From contig NC_084763.1 in NCBI RefSeq assembly GCF_028858725.1, positions 50,600,152-50,664,151 of the forward strand: DNA of 64,000 nt. Reading direction: 5' to 3'. The notes beneath the pieces are model-generated. The model was not told the origin of the DNA. It saw only the letters and a list, made by a program, of their open reading frames with translations, and searched no databases. This DNA is from Colius striatus. Taxonomy: Eukaryota > Chordata > Aves > Coliiformes > Coliidae. Position 1 is the first letter of the stretch, and the number at the start of each line of letters is the position of its first letter. Positions 21,701 through 32,523 of the stretch are shown here, piece by piece. The translations under genes were made by a program, and so were the position numbers.

Positions 21701-24700
21701 CCCCCCTGCAGAAGCAGGTTCACCTAGATCAGGTTGCACAGGAACATGTCCAGGCGGGTCTTGAAGACCTCCAAGGAAGGAGCCTCCACAACCCCTCTGG
21801 GCAGCCTGTGCCAGGGCTCCCTCACCTCAACAGCGAAATAGTTTTTTCTCTTATGTTTAAGTGGAACTTTTTGTGTTCCAGCTTCATCCCATCACCCCTT
21901 GTCCTGTTGCTAGCTACTATAGAAAAAAGGGATGTCCCAACCTCCTGACACCCACCCTTTAGATATTTGTAAATGTTAATAAGATCGCCCCTCAATCTCC
22001 TCTTCTCCAGACTAAACAGCCCCAGTTCCTGCAGCCTTTCCATGGATGAGCAAGGATCTGCTGGGACAACTCAGGCAGAAAGCAGCCATCTATGAGAGGT
22101 GGAAACAGGGGCTGGCTTCTTGGGAAGAGTATAGGAACATTGCCAGGGCATGCAGGGGTGCAACTAGGAAGGCTAGAGCCCTTCTAGAATTACATTTAGC
22201 CAGGGATGTTAACGACAGCAATAAGACATTTTTCAAGTATACAGCAGCAGAAGGATGGTGAGGGGGAATGTGGGCCTGCTGCTAAATGCTGAGTGTGCCC
22301 TGGTGTCTGAGGATGCAGAGAAGGCTCTTCATATTTTTCCTGGCATACCCCAAGACTGTGCCTTTGGACAGTAATGTGACAAAACCTCAAGGTATTTGTG
22401 CTCTGCTGAAACTCAAAGGGGAGTCTTGCACATCATCACAAACTCACCTTCCTTTCTCCCCAGATTTGATTGACTGTCATTTTCCCTCTGCGAGAATTTG
22501 CATCATCAATAACATCATCATGAACCAGGCTGGCTGTGTGGATCATCTCAGCAATTATGGCCACAGAGCGCTGGCTTGCCTGCACCTCCCTAAAACACAA
22601 AGAAACCAAGAACTGGCAAGTAAATTAATCAATGCTATGTGCTGCAATACATTCAAAGACGTCTCTACTAAAACCAAAGAAAATAATGTTTCTCTGAAAA
22701 CAGCTGTTGCAGCTTTTCCATGACCTGAACCCCATCTTTCAAACCTGGAATTAGGGAAACAAGAGAAAGTAAGATGATGTTAGTACAGTCAGTGCAGCAG
22801 GATGTTTCCATCTTTAACTAATTAAGCCCTGTTTCTGCCTTGCTGCATTATCACTACTGCAAAGCTCCCGAGTTACTGACTCTAATCCCTCAAAATCCAG
22901 ACTGCAATAAATAGAACAGGATCAAGGAATGCTTGCTTCTGAGAAAATGGGAATCTGGAAAATGGTAGAGAATGCCAGGTAGCTCTGTAGAGGAATCTGA
23001 AGTTTTCCTTCCCTCTCTGTTGCTCTACATGTAAATACAGCATCATAAACTCTCCAGAGCCGTCAAACTACTAACTAGCGGGCTCGAGAGATCAGCAGGC
23101 ACAGAAACCTGTATTCCACAACTGGAAGACATACCTCATTGATCTTATCCTTTATGTTATCTGATTACCTTAAGACCTCAGAGGTTCTTCAAAAGCCTGA
23201 GGAGTTAACTGGAATTATACTGCAATCTCCCTTCAGGACTGTAACACAAACTACCTAACACTTACTGAAACCCAGCCTTTGAGAAGACCTAACACTCATG
23301 ATTCAACTCTCAGTGGTTCACACCTACTTTATTTTCTAAAGTAGGTGAAAAGGTGGTAATGGAAGAACAGAGAAGCAATTATCTAGGGAATATGGTTGGC
23401 AAAATAAACATAAAAGAGCCCACTTAGCTCACACAAAGGACTCTAATATCCATATGCCACTGCCTTGTTCTAATACCTATCTTTTTGTCTTTTTTCTGCC
23501 TGCTTTCATAGAACCACAGAATCCTTTCTGTTGGATGAGACCTTTAAGATCATTGAGTCCAAACACTGCATGCAGGATCCCAGGAATGGCTATCCCAGTC
23601 ACCTCTGCCTTGTAGCTTAACAGGCCTCCATGGACATTAAAAACCCCCCAACAAACCCAACAAAAGAAAAAAAGCCCAAACCAATGACCCCCAAAAAGCA
23701 GATAACTGAGCAAATCACACTGTTTTCCAGCAGGACAGAAAAAGAACTGAGATGATAATTTCAGCTCAGCTGAAGGGAATTTAGAATCTGCTTACATTGC
23801 CTATGTCTATTAAAATCTAGTGATTAATCACAAAATGAAAGACCATCTTGCAGTCTGCTGACATAACATTGTGTTCTGACACCTACCTCTATGCAGAACT
23901 CTGCATGGCTGTCAGTGGGAGTTCCACATCCTGAACAATAGCAGGATGTGTGGCTCATAGGCTGTGAAAATGCAGCTTTTAAGTAACAGAAAGTAAGAGC
24001 TGGAAAGCTTCACAGTTGTTTGAAGGTAAGTTTTGCTGTGGACTAGTAATTTAGTCAAATGCTAGTTCAGTGTAAGTAGTTTTCCAGAATAAACTATTGT
24101 TACCAAGGAGGAGAACTTACCTTCAAAAAACTGTAAAGGTCTCCAGCCTCTTTCATGCACTTGGTCTCCTTTTGGGGACTCCCTTTTTCATTAATTATGT
24201 CAGCAGACTTGACTTCCTGCTGGGAAGTAGCAGTAAATGGCAACACTCACTAAAACCTTTCAGTAGTATGAAGACAGCACAAGGACAGACATTTCAAAAG
24301 CAACTTTTGAAAAGCTCTGCATTACAGTGCATTTCATCTCTGACAATGACTAAAAATGGCATAGGAATGCTCACAGTTCATCTGGCTGCTTCACAGAATG
24401 TTGTATCAAATGGGATCACTTAACCTGAAGGGGGTTTTTTACTACTGTGTCTGCAAGGTCTCAAGCAAGGTTCTTCCCATCATTGGCAGAAAATTTTGCA
24501 GTAGTTTCCTACAAGAGTAATTCTGAATCAAAGCCTATTTTAAGGAAAACACACAAGGAACAGGATCCTTCTCATTCCCTGCCATTTTTCATTCTGTTTC
24601 GCCTGCAAAACAAAAGCAAGAAGTAGCAGTAACTCCAGTCAATAGAACACTGGGCTCACACAAGTCCAGTATGTGTAAAGATGCCATTTTTAGGTCATTC

Positions 24701-27700
24701 TCAAAGTACAGGCCCTCCCAGATGATATGTATTTACACAACATTATTTATACAACTCTTTTTACACATGCAGTATATTAATTGTCAAGCCCTTGATCATG
24801 TTCCAGTTTTCAGTAGGACCCCCTGTGTGATTGGGTGAGAAGCCTTTATAGACCTACAGTACCCTGAGGTCTTTTCCATTACAGAACTTGTTTCACAGAC
24901 ACTAAACGAGACCAAGGCTGATCTTACAGGTTAAAAAACCCCAAACACACCCATCCCTCCAAATATCCCTCTTCAAAACAATAAACAAACCCCCACAAAA
25001 CAGAGGGGGCCTCAAAACAACACAAAGCAGTATTTACCCTCTGCCACTGAGAGCTTTGCAATGTGTTTGCCAGTAAGTATAAAGACAGGAAATGTGCAAA
25101 AGAACTTGCAAAATTTCTGTGTTATGACCACACTCCTCAAAGTACATTTTTGCTGTGGCTGAAAGAAACCAACATTTCAGAAACACGGTCTGTGACGGGG
25201 AAGGGCGCTGCAAACCGGGGGAGCACAGAGAACATGTGTGTTAACATGGGAGCAAATGACAGAACAGCTCAAAACCAGCGGGCAGTGCAGGCATCTGGCA
25301 ATCGTGGTTTGGAGGAGAGCAAGAAGAGAGGGACAAAGGTTGCTGGCAGGCCCTCAGATCTTCAGGAAATATCATTCTATCGAGTTTAACCAGGTCACAA
25401 CAATGAAGTGTTTCTTGTGCTGTTCTGATGGGTTTGTTTCCCTTTTTCCCCTCTCAAAGCTTTTGTGCTCTCTATTTTCTGTATGGAGATGTCTCTGTAT
25501 TTCTTTGGCCTTCTCCTTTTTGTTTATTTCTGCAACTGAAGTGAAAGAAACAAGAAATAATACCTCCTATTTGCAAACACCTCTGGGGAATACACCTGAG
25601 ACAGAAATACTGTGTCCAGTCAGGCTAAGGGATAATTCTGTGAAATTCTGCACAAGGTATGTGAAGAAATGCCAGAGGATGTGTGAAACTGAGGGTTTGC
25701 ATGACCTCAGCTTAAACTCTTGACAACAGTTCTCACTCCTACACAAAGCTAAGTTGCTATCATTAAGCAAAAGGCCATTGCCCAAGGGACCTAGGACTCA
25801 GGGTTGGACTTCTGACACTTGGCTTTTCAAGGGAAGAAACTAACATACCAGCACAGAGCAATTGGAACGCTTCAGACTTATCTTTGTGATAATCATTCAG
25901 ATTCTTTATACAACTCTCAATCTCCTTATTATGACTACAATAAAGTGATATCTCTCTAGAAGGATAGTTAACCTGCTGAGGCCATTCTAACTGCTTAGCA
26001 TTCCTCAAATCTGAACACAAATGATCATGTCACCTGTATACCTGGGTGTTCCCTTCCACTGGGGAGTCTCAGCTATTCTAGTGGGGTTCTGTGAACACAA
26101 AGAGGAAGATCAGGACCTACAACCTTATGAAGTTGTAGCCTGTTTTAACAGTCAAAGGAAGAGAGTATTACCTTTTCTACTAGTACTGCACAAAAGGAAA
26201 AAAATAGGAAAGAAAGAGGAGGCAAAAACATGCTGGGTCCAGCAAATCATGTGACAGTTGAGAACAGCAGCAAGAGGAAGCCAAAACTCAACATAAGTAA
26301 CAAAAACCCCAGAGGCAGAGTAAAAAACCAAATGCTAGGGATGAACTGTACAGGATATTGGCTCACCCCAGAAGTCTACAGATGCTGAGGCCAGTACCTT
26401 TGATAACACGTGTGGGAATCAAAGCTTCAACAAAGAAAAACAAGTCTGGGAGAAGAATCAGTATTAACTGAGGAAAAGAACAACAAAAGGCTCTAAATGA
26501 AAAGACAAGTTGAGAGAGGAAAAACATCTTTAAAAAAATGTCAGGAGAAGCAGAATGAAACCCCTTCAAGTCTGTGGCAGGGTAGCTGATGTACAAATAG
26601 GCAGCGTTTCCGTCTCTAACATACACAATTTTCCTCACAAGCAGCAGAAGTTGGAAGAACAATTTGTCACCTGGAAGCAATGCTGCTTTAAGAAGCAACA
26701 ACAGTAAACATAGTATCAGTGTGAGCTGAAAATACAGGTATGTAACAAAGCAGGTGTAACACAGCCTGCTTCAAGAAGCTTAAAAAGAGAAGCAAATGCC
26801 TCTGAAACTTCATCAGCTCACAGTAAGTGAAGTATGTTCTTCTGGCATGACCTACCCCAGCTTCAGAAGAGTCTGCTCATCATGCACAAACCAAGAAGCA
26901 GTACACTGAGGATTTGTACAAACATATGGGGATTTTAATTACAATCATAGGCTTAGAGAAAAGTGGCAGGAGGCAAAGAAGAGAAGGTAATACCCTGTGA
27001 GTTCATGCTGAAACATGTCTGTTTGCTTAGAACTTAATTCTAAAAACAACATGAGGGAGATAATGACACAGTCACTTCTAGATAGATGAAGAACGTTCAG
27101 ATTAATGAGGAGGCTTTCAAACATCAACCTAGTTTGGAGGCAGAGGTATGAAAGCTGACAACTGACATGGGCACCTACAAGTAAGAGCTCTTGTGCTGAG
27201 GATGGGCCACTGCGAAGCAAACACTTCAACTCTGACAGTGTATTTTCCCAGTGGAGTAAGGCAGGCACCAAAACTGGTCCTGATGGTTTCAAGACAGCAT
27301 AATGCATGAAGAGAACACATCCATGAGCACATATATGTGTCAAAGATGGCAAATATGCTTTGAGCATATAAAGGTAAATTCAGTTCCTTCTACAGCTCCT
27401 TGTTGACTCTGATTCACTGCTCACCTCCCACACTATGTGACATCCATTCCAGCCTTCTTGGTATTGCATGTACACTACAGAACTTTGTTCATAAGCCTCT
27501 CATGCTGCACAACTGAATGAGATAAAACTCTCTTTCCCATTATTCTGACTAGAAGGATACCAAAAAAACTCCCAGTGCCAATTTTGAGTCTCTTCCTAAG
27601 TTTCTACCCTCTTAGCAACATTGTCCTTTGCCTGAAATAGTTCTTTCACCCCCGTTCCTGATAAATTCGTAGACCACAAGTCCTCCATTCTCCCTGACCA

Positions 27701-30700
27701 TTTTTGCAGTCCATCCCTGAAGATAGCTGCTCTTACATTTGTTTTTGAGCACAAGGATCAGACATGCTGATGATTTCCCAAAGTGTGATACAGCAGGGTA
27801 TCAGCATTCCCACAGCTGAACTGTTTATCCTGTGGTTGCTGCATGCGAGGGTTACTTCAATGATTTTCATAGGGAAGCTGGCTGGAAATCACAGTGGGGT
27901 TACTCCCTAACGGGACACTCCTGAGCCTCCAAGCTCAAGCAGGCATTTCTGGCTTGTTGTTCTTCCTTTCATTCCACCACAGATGGCCAGTCATCAAGAG
28001 TGATTCTGTCACCAGAAAGTGCCATCATCATGCTCCTCTTTTTCATGTCAACATCAGTCACGAAAATATTAAGCTGATCAGTGCTGTGACAAAGGACATC
28101 CTTGAGGAGTTTCACATCTGACATTGTTCCTTTTGCCACCTCTAAGACAATGCCAAAGAGCAGTACTGAATGGAGAGCAGGATCAGGCTGAAGCTCATTA
28201 ATCCTGGATGTTTTCCTCAACCGAGAGGAACTGGCACACACAGGACAGCACACTGCCAACTAGGCTTTGCTTTCTCCTTCAAAATTATATTCACATGGGG
28301 GGGGGGATACTGGGAGAGGTGCCATATCAAGCAGCAAAATATATGCCATGCTCTGAAGCAGAAATCAAGTCCAACAAAGCATTCACTTACCACTAACAAA
28401 AAAATAATGCAGGAGAGAGAAATCCCTTAAGACTTGTAAATGAGTCTAGAAATACTTCTGGCAAGTAACCAAAGAATTCATATCTTAAATTCTATACACG
28501 GGAAGACTGGAAGCATAGCTGGAAAGCAGAGAACACTCCAGCCAACATCTTCCCTCAAGATGCAAACATAACAACTGATAGGAGTGTGTGAGGAGAAGCC
28601 TTTGCCATCAGTCAGAGCAAGGAGTGACAGAGAGTACAGAACAAGCTCAGTTAAAACCGGTTTCAAAAGACAAGAGGACACACGATTTACACCAGCTCTA
28701 AGCTAGGAATCTTACATTGAAGTGTAGAAACTTGCTCCTAGAGGGAAAGAAAAGCCTTCTCTGTTTTGAACATCTCACAGCTTTAGATATAATCACACCA
28801 TCTGCTTAATGGCTTTTCTGCATTATTACAAAACAAGCTAAAAAAAAGTCTCTTGTTGCAGCAGAGTTCTTAGCTGTGACAAGGGTTTCATAGCTACAGA
28901 AGTGGTTACAAACGCAAAATACTTTTAATAAGTTCATACAGTTCCAAGGAGTATTAAAGGTTCTAATAAAGCATTATGTAAGAAGCTAAAATTAACTGAA
29001 AGCCTTATAAATATCAGAATTTGGCAACACGATATATCCATCACCAGTGACAACTGCAGTACAGTCTACAACTTTCCCCATGGAAGAATGTAATAAACCC
29101 AGTAGTTCTTTTTTGCACTGCCAGCTACAAAAAAATGGAACAAAATGGAACAATGGAATTTGAATTCAGGTTTTACTGAGGAGCCTTTCATAAAGTTACT
29201 GAACATATTTTTCAGGAACACAAGAAGGATAAATTTCAAGTAGGTTATACATCCATATATCTAACAGTGACTGACTCACCTGGAATTATTATGGTGAATG
29301 TTGCAAGCCCTTGCCATTAGCACCACAATCATTGGTCGAAAGGCTTTTCCTTTCCCATCAAAGTAATATTCACACATTTCCTTAAGCTCTGCTGTAGATA
29401 CAAGTAATTCCTACAAAAAGAAAAAGAACACAGCAACACAAAAGTCACAAACCCAACCTGTTTAGTGCAAGCCAAGCAGCATGCACGTGGAAGGTTACTG
29501 CCTGTACTCATTCCACCTGATGTAAGCCAAAGCTGGCTTTAAACTTACTGTAATCTAAACATGAATCATCTATTCCAGCAGAAATAAAATACAAGATATG
29601 TAATGTTCTCTTTGCCTTCAGTTAAAGTTTCATCTTTTAAGTTTCATCTGTACAAACAGCACAAGACAGCTGTTCATAAACAAGAACATCCTTTTAATAA
29701 CTATCCTCCAAAGCAACGTTTCCTACTAAAATCAGAATCATCACAACATGCCAGAAAAGCCAACAAGGAGTCCCTTACCTTTTTAATATCTTCATAGAGA
29801 TTCTTCAAGTCTTTTCTACCAAGTTGAAAAGGGTCTTGGTATTTTTCATCACTAACTGTCTCACTGCAGCTGCACAAGTGAGATGTACTTGTATGATGAA
29901 ACCTGGCAACAATATTTTAGAAGAGAGTAATGTTGTAAAAAGTAAACTTTCCTTGGTTAGCCAAACAGAAACATTTCAAAGCATTTCCTTCTCCTCCTCT
30001 CCCCTCACACACAATTTGACCAAATGGCTAAAATATAAGCAGAAGGCACCAAAACATTCTATTCAGCCAGCTAATAAGGTGCAAAGACAGCACAGTTATG
30101 TATTGATGAAAACTACACTGCTCTCAACATATTCCTTTTGAATACACTATTGGTAGTATGGAGTACATCTGGAGATGAAACCTTCATCTTCCAGTAACAC
30201 AATTATTCTGTTCCTTTCTTCCCTCTCCTGTATATTCCTGGAAAGATGTTCCTGACTTGGATTTTCAAATTCTCCTTTGCACACTCAGCTATGTTATCAC
30301 TTGTAAATAAAATAAATACTTCCAGACAGAGTGATGATGCCATGAAAGTTCATCAGTGATGGGTGAAAGCTCCACCTGAATGCATTAGACACATTAGGCT
30401 CAGGCTTGATTTCTTCTGTGTCACCTGGAGCTGAAGTTTGTGCCTCTCATTTTGTTGGCTTTTTTTCAAAGTGAAACATACAGGATTTCTTGGAGCATTC
30501 TTGTTTTGCTATTGCTCTCCATGATGGAGGACTTAGATTCAGACTCTGCACCCCAGCAGCAGTCTACACAGAATTATCCAACTATGTACTACAGCAAATA
30601 ACCTTATTTCCAATGTTTACAGCTCACAGGTGTAGCTACCCAGTTCCCCTGATAACTATGTTTTTGCCCATTCCACAACAATATGAAGCTCCTACTTACT

Positions 30701-32523
30701 GCCAGAATATATTACAGATTTTTGGAAACGACAACTTTGAGCTTCTTTGGGTGAAGTGACACACCTGCACAAAGAAAAATGAGGGTTAACTTAACAGAGC
30801 TTTAAACAGGCAGAAAACATTTGATTCCAAAAAAACAAGCATCTGTTCATCAGCACTGCTCTGTTTCTTCATTTTAACAACCCAGCAGCAAAGGAAGTCT
30901 CATTGTCTCCTTCCACAGCATGTGAGGCGTAACTGCCAACATGCACATTAGCTTCTGATTAAAGCTGACTCTTCCACTCAGGAGTGTTGGACTTTCTCCC
31001 CTCAGAGGACCAGCCCAGAAGGCATATCAGTTAACTTCCCTCAACTGCATTCTAATAAAACTTGGCTTTTAGACTCACAGAAGGTGCAATTTTCAAGTCT
31101 TGCAGCTAAATCCGGACAAGGCACAGAGAAAAAGACAACAGCTGTTTCAGTAAACTAGTACACTACCAAAAGAAGAACATGTCCTTGTTTTCCCTTGAAG
31201 CAATTTTAACTTAGCTTGCTGCTTATGGTAATTTACACCTGCACACCTTCCCTGCCAGATGTCAAGAACCTAACAATCTCTCCAATAGTCCCTCCCTGCG
31301 GACAGAGGCCAGGAACCTGGGGGAAGGCACAGTCCTAGGCACACAACTCCAGCAGGGAGTCTGAGAGAGGAAATGTCTCTTTTCCTCGGCTCCTGGTAGT
31401 GCTGCCAGGAGCTCTCCAGCCTGGCCCTAGAGTGCATGCTGACTCAAAGGCCCAGCTGGGTGGACTCAGCCTGAAATCACTGCAATCCACCCATTCACCA
31501 AACTGCCTCTCCAGAATCCCTGCACAGAAACACTCGAGGAGACCTTGAGTTCCCCCAGCTTGCTCCACGAGGACTAAAGCCCCTCCTTGGCACAGCGAGA
31601 GAAAGAAGAGCACCGCAACAGCTCCAGCGCATCCCTCTTGTGTGCAGGGTGAAAAAAAGGTCAGGCAAGGCGACAAGGGAAGGTGAGGAAATGGATTAAG
31701 CAGAGGAACTCTAAATTATCACCGATGTGCCACTCTGCTGTCTTGACTTCAGTGCCCAGCCCTACAGCCCAGCCCTTTGTAAGCTGGCTCTCCTGTGCCT
31801 CTCACCATTTTCTGTTTCAAAAAGACTGCTGATCTCTTCTGTTCTTTCAGTGAGGGTACAGACTGAAAGGTACGGTACACTGCTGCTTAACACTGAGACT
31901 GGGTCGTGCAGGATGCTGGACACATTGCTGCCAGAACAGCAGCCTGGCCTTGCAAGGAGGGTATAACCGAATGCAGCAAGAGAACTGCCCCTCATCACAA
32001 CTCACGGTGCCCGCTTACGCACAAGCACGTTGAAAATCTCACATTAATGAGAATCACTTTCCCTGCTCTCACCTAGAGAAGGCTCCGAGAGGTTCTTCCC
32101 CACAGCGGTAGCCAGCGCAGCCCCGAAAACCCTCACGCCGGTATTTAACCTTGCGCCGAGAGCGCCGCTGCCCCCTGCGAGGCGCCCGCCCCGGGCAGGG
32201 CACTGCCCGCCGCCGGCTCCCGCACGGCGCCCCGGGCGGGCGGGAGACGGCTGCGAGCCAGGAAAGGCCGCGGGAGCGGCGGCCCCGACACCAGGCAGCC
32301 GTGACCGCCCGACCCCTGCGCGCCGCTCGGGCCCCTCCCGCCGCCCCATTCATTCCCGGTGACCTCCCCGCGCCCGGCGCCGCGCCGCACTCACCCCCGC
32401 GCTGGGGCCCGGCGGGCCGCGGGCACCGTGCCCCGGCGGGCGGAGGCGCGGCAGGGAGCCGAGCGGCGGCGCCGGGCGGGAGGACGCGCCGCACCGCCAC
32501 CGCCACCACCACCGCAAGGCCAT
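9568..32523 (-). CDS. PDSS1: PDSS1, all-trans-decaprenyl-diphosphate synthase subunit 1 (complete, 11 coding exons)
   Basis: This is the catalytic subunit of the mitochondrial prenyl diphosphate synthase. With PDSS2 it builds the polyprenyl tail of coenzyme Q from isopentenyl diphosphate. Exons from 5': 32395..32523, 30700..30764, 29779..29902, 29280..29410, 22448..22589, 20868..20979, 20668..20777, 14761..14841, 14460..14573, 10784..10864, 9568..9708. All borders are AG/GT and phases join into 409 codons; recalled human length is about 415. Visible features: an Arg/Trp-rich N-terminus without acidic residues (mitochondrial leader), GKGKAFRP near residues 125-132, first Asp-rich motif DDVID near 174-178, [15 protein letters not shown], second Asp-rich motif DDVLD near 301-305, then [19 protein letters not shown]. 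The protein ends ..RDK-TGA. It shares a CpG-island promoter with the SelO-like gene. Its intronic CR1 copies mostly lie in sense orientation. Confidence 0.96.
9709..10783. other. PDSS1 intron 10
   Basis: It is largely occupied by an older CR1 fragment at 9991..10445. The rest is unremarkable. Confidence 0.85.
9991..10445 (-). mobile_element. CR1 LINE 3' fragment (older subfamily)
   Basis: On the plus strand it reads as the complement of a CR1 3' end (tcacagaatctcaaggg...), through the conserved gtccaggtgcattttgaatg and tgccccttgtcctatcactg segments. It carries the C-terminal end of ORF2 and the 3'UTR, with many indels. Confidence 0.9.
10784..10864 (-). CDS. PDSS1: PDSS1 coding exon 10
   Basis: Twenty-seven codons: [27 protein letters not shown]. 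Phase 0 at both ends, with borders tgcttag|TTTCC and TTGCAG|gtagga. Confidence 0.96.
10865..14459. other. PDSS1 intron 9
   Basis: This 3.6-kb intron carries one CR1 fragment near its 3' end (11386..11665). No other gene or repeat was recognised. Confidence 0.8.
11386..11665 (-). mobile_element. CR1 LINE 3' fragment
   Basis: It opens with tcatagaaccacaggatgg and continues with the hallmark gggacctttagagatcat and ggtcttgaagacctccaagg segments, minus orientation. It fades out after ttcttatatttaagtg. Confidence 0.9.
14460..14573 (-). CDS. PDSS1: PDSS1 coding exon 9 (second Asp-rich motif)
   Basis: Thirty-eight codons including [18 protein letters not shown] and [20 protein letters not shown] is the second Mg-binding motif, which chelates the isopentenyl/allylic diphosphates. 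Borders are tttccag|CTAAT and CAACAG|gtaagt. Confidence 0.97.
14761..14841 (-). CDS. PDSS1: PDSS1 coding exon 8
   Basis: Twenty-seven codons, phase 0 at both ends: [27 protein letters not shown]. Borders are tttttcag|GTTTC and TTCCAG|gtagtg. Confidence 0.96.
14842..20667. other. PDSS1 intron 7
   Basis: This 5.8-kb intron contains an old CR1 remnant at 17682..17780. A hydrophobic open frame at 15122..15508 (minus) has no recognisable family. Nothing else is supported. Confidence 0.8.
17682..17780 (-). mobile_element. Degenerate old CR1 3' remnant
   Basis: It shows agttggaagggaactctga, ctgctcaaagcagagatgac and caccaggttgcccagggctg, the pattern of the CR1 subfamilies with a CTGCTCAAAGCAG core, in minus orientation and diverged. 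Confidence 0.7.
20668..20777 (-). CDS. PDSS1: PDSS1 coding exon 7
   Basis: The exon encodes (G)[36 protein letters not shown]. It is separated from exon 6 by a 90-bp intron. Borders are tttttag|GTGAA and AAGCA|gtatgt. Confidence 0.97.
20868..20979 (-). CDS. PDSS1: PDSS1 coding exon 6
   Basis: The exon encodes [37 protein letters not shown] and the first base of a split Gly. Borders are ccttag|GCTG and CGTG|gtaagg. Confidence 0.96.
21647..22044 (-). mobile_element. CR1 LINE 3' end (young-looking), part of an inverted composite
   Basis: It starts agaatcatagaatggtaggg, runs through the full 3'UTR and ends in the last ORF2 codons (ccagactaaacagccccagt). It is on the minus strand. It abuts the opposite-strand ORF2 fragment starting at 22046. 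Confidence 0.93.
22046..22345 (+). mobile_element. CR1 ORF2 internal fragment, plus orientation (inverted 5' part)
   Basis: The plus strand encodes a CR1 ORF2-like linker between endonuclease and reverse transcriptase: [55 protein letters not shown], then a frameshifted [16 protein letters not shown]. It joins the opposite-strand 3' end at about 22045. Confidence 0.8.
22448..22589 (-). CDS. PDSS1: PDSS1 coding exon 5 (first Asp-rich motif)
   Basis: The exon encodes [35 protein letters not shown] and [14 protein letters not shown] is the first Mg-binding aspartate-rich motif of the family. Borders are tgttttag|GGAGG and GGAAG|gtgagt. Confidence 0.97.
22590..29279. other. PDSS1 intron 4
   Basis: This is the largest PDSS1 intron (6.7 kb). 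It contains a short CR1 remnant at 23505, a G run at 28297..28306, and a coding-like minus-strand frame ending at 27969. No exon was recognised. Confidence 0.8.
23505..23570 (-). mobile_element. Short old CR1 3' tail
   Basis: It reads tcatagaaccacagaatcct, then gttggatgagacctttaaga and tcattgagtccaaac: the 3' terminus of an older CR1 subfamily, minus orientation. Confidence 0.75.
29280..29410 (-). CDS. PDSS1: PDSS1 coding exon 4 (GKGKAFRP motif)
   Basis: The exon encodes [26 protein letters not shown] and [13 protein letters not shown]. The Arg at the 3' end is split. It carries the substrate-diphosphate-binding Lys/Arg region of the trans-prenyltransferase fold. Confidence 0.96.
29411..29778. 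other. PDSS1 intron 3
   Basis: A 368-bp intron with nothing recognised inside. Confidence 0.85.
29779..29902 (-). CDS. PDSS1: PDSS1 coding exon 3
   Basis: The exon encodes FHHT...[25 protein letters not shown], with donor AAAAAG|gtaagg. The acceptor at 29902 (gttgccag|GTTTC) is chosen because FHHT is conserved. Two internal in-phase AGs, giving upstream ends of 29869 or 29863, could be used instead. Confidence 0.82.
29903..30699. other. PDSS1 intron 2
   Basis: A 0.8-kb intron with nothing recognised. Its length depends on the inferred exon 2 and on the acceptor chosen for exon 3. Confidence 0.7.
30700..30764 (-). CDS. PDSS1: PDSS1 coding exon 2
   Basis: This 65-nt exon has a good acceptor (ttctttgtgcag) and donor (GGCA|gtaagt). 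It starts in phase 0 and ends with two bases of a split Gln codon, which fits both neighbours. It encodes a poorly conserved leader region with FPKICNIFW, comparable to the PNVCRISR stretch I recall for human PDSS1. It was found by phase and splice logic, so it is less certain than the other exons. Confidence 0.75.
30765..32394. other. PDSS1 intron 1
   Basis: A 1.6-kb intron whose 5' part (from about 32090) lies in the CpG island. No repeat was recognised. Confidence 0.75.
32395..32523 (-). CDS. PDSS1: PDSS1 coding exon 1 (start codon, mitochondrial leader)
   Basis: The ATG is at 32521..32523 on the minus strand, followed by [11 protein letters not shown], which resembles the MASRWWRWRRG start I recall for the human protein. 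The donor GCGGGG|gtgagt ends the exon in phase 0 after 43 codons. The frame stays open upstream to another Met at 32739, but the family start favours 32523. Confidence 0.85.

Larger units (their letters stand above)
20980..22447. other. PDSS1 intron 5
   Basis: About half of this 1.5-kb intron is a rearranged CR1 insertion (21647..22345). Confidence 0.85.

Noticed and set aside
25238-25723. 161-codon open frame on the plus strand
   Set aside because: It is antisense within PDSS1 intron 4, and its composition changes abruptly along the frame. No motif, likely chance.
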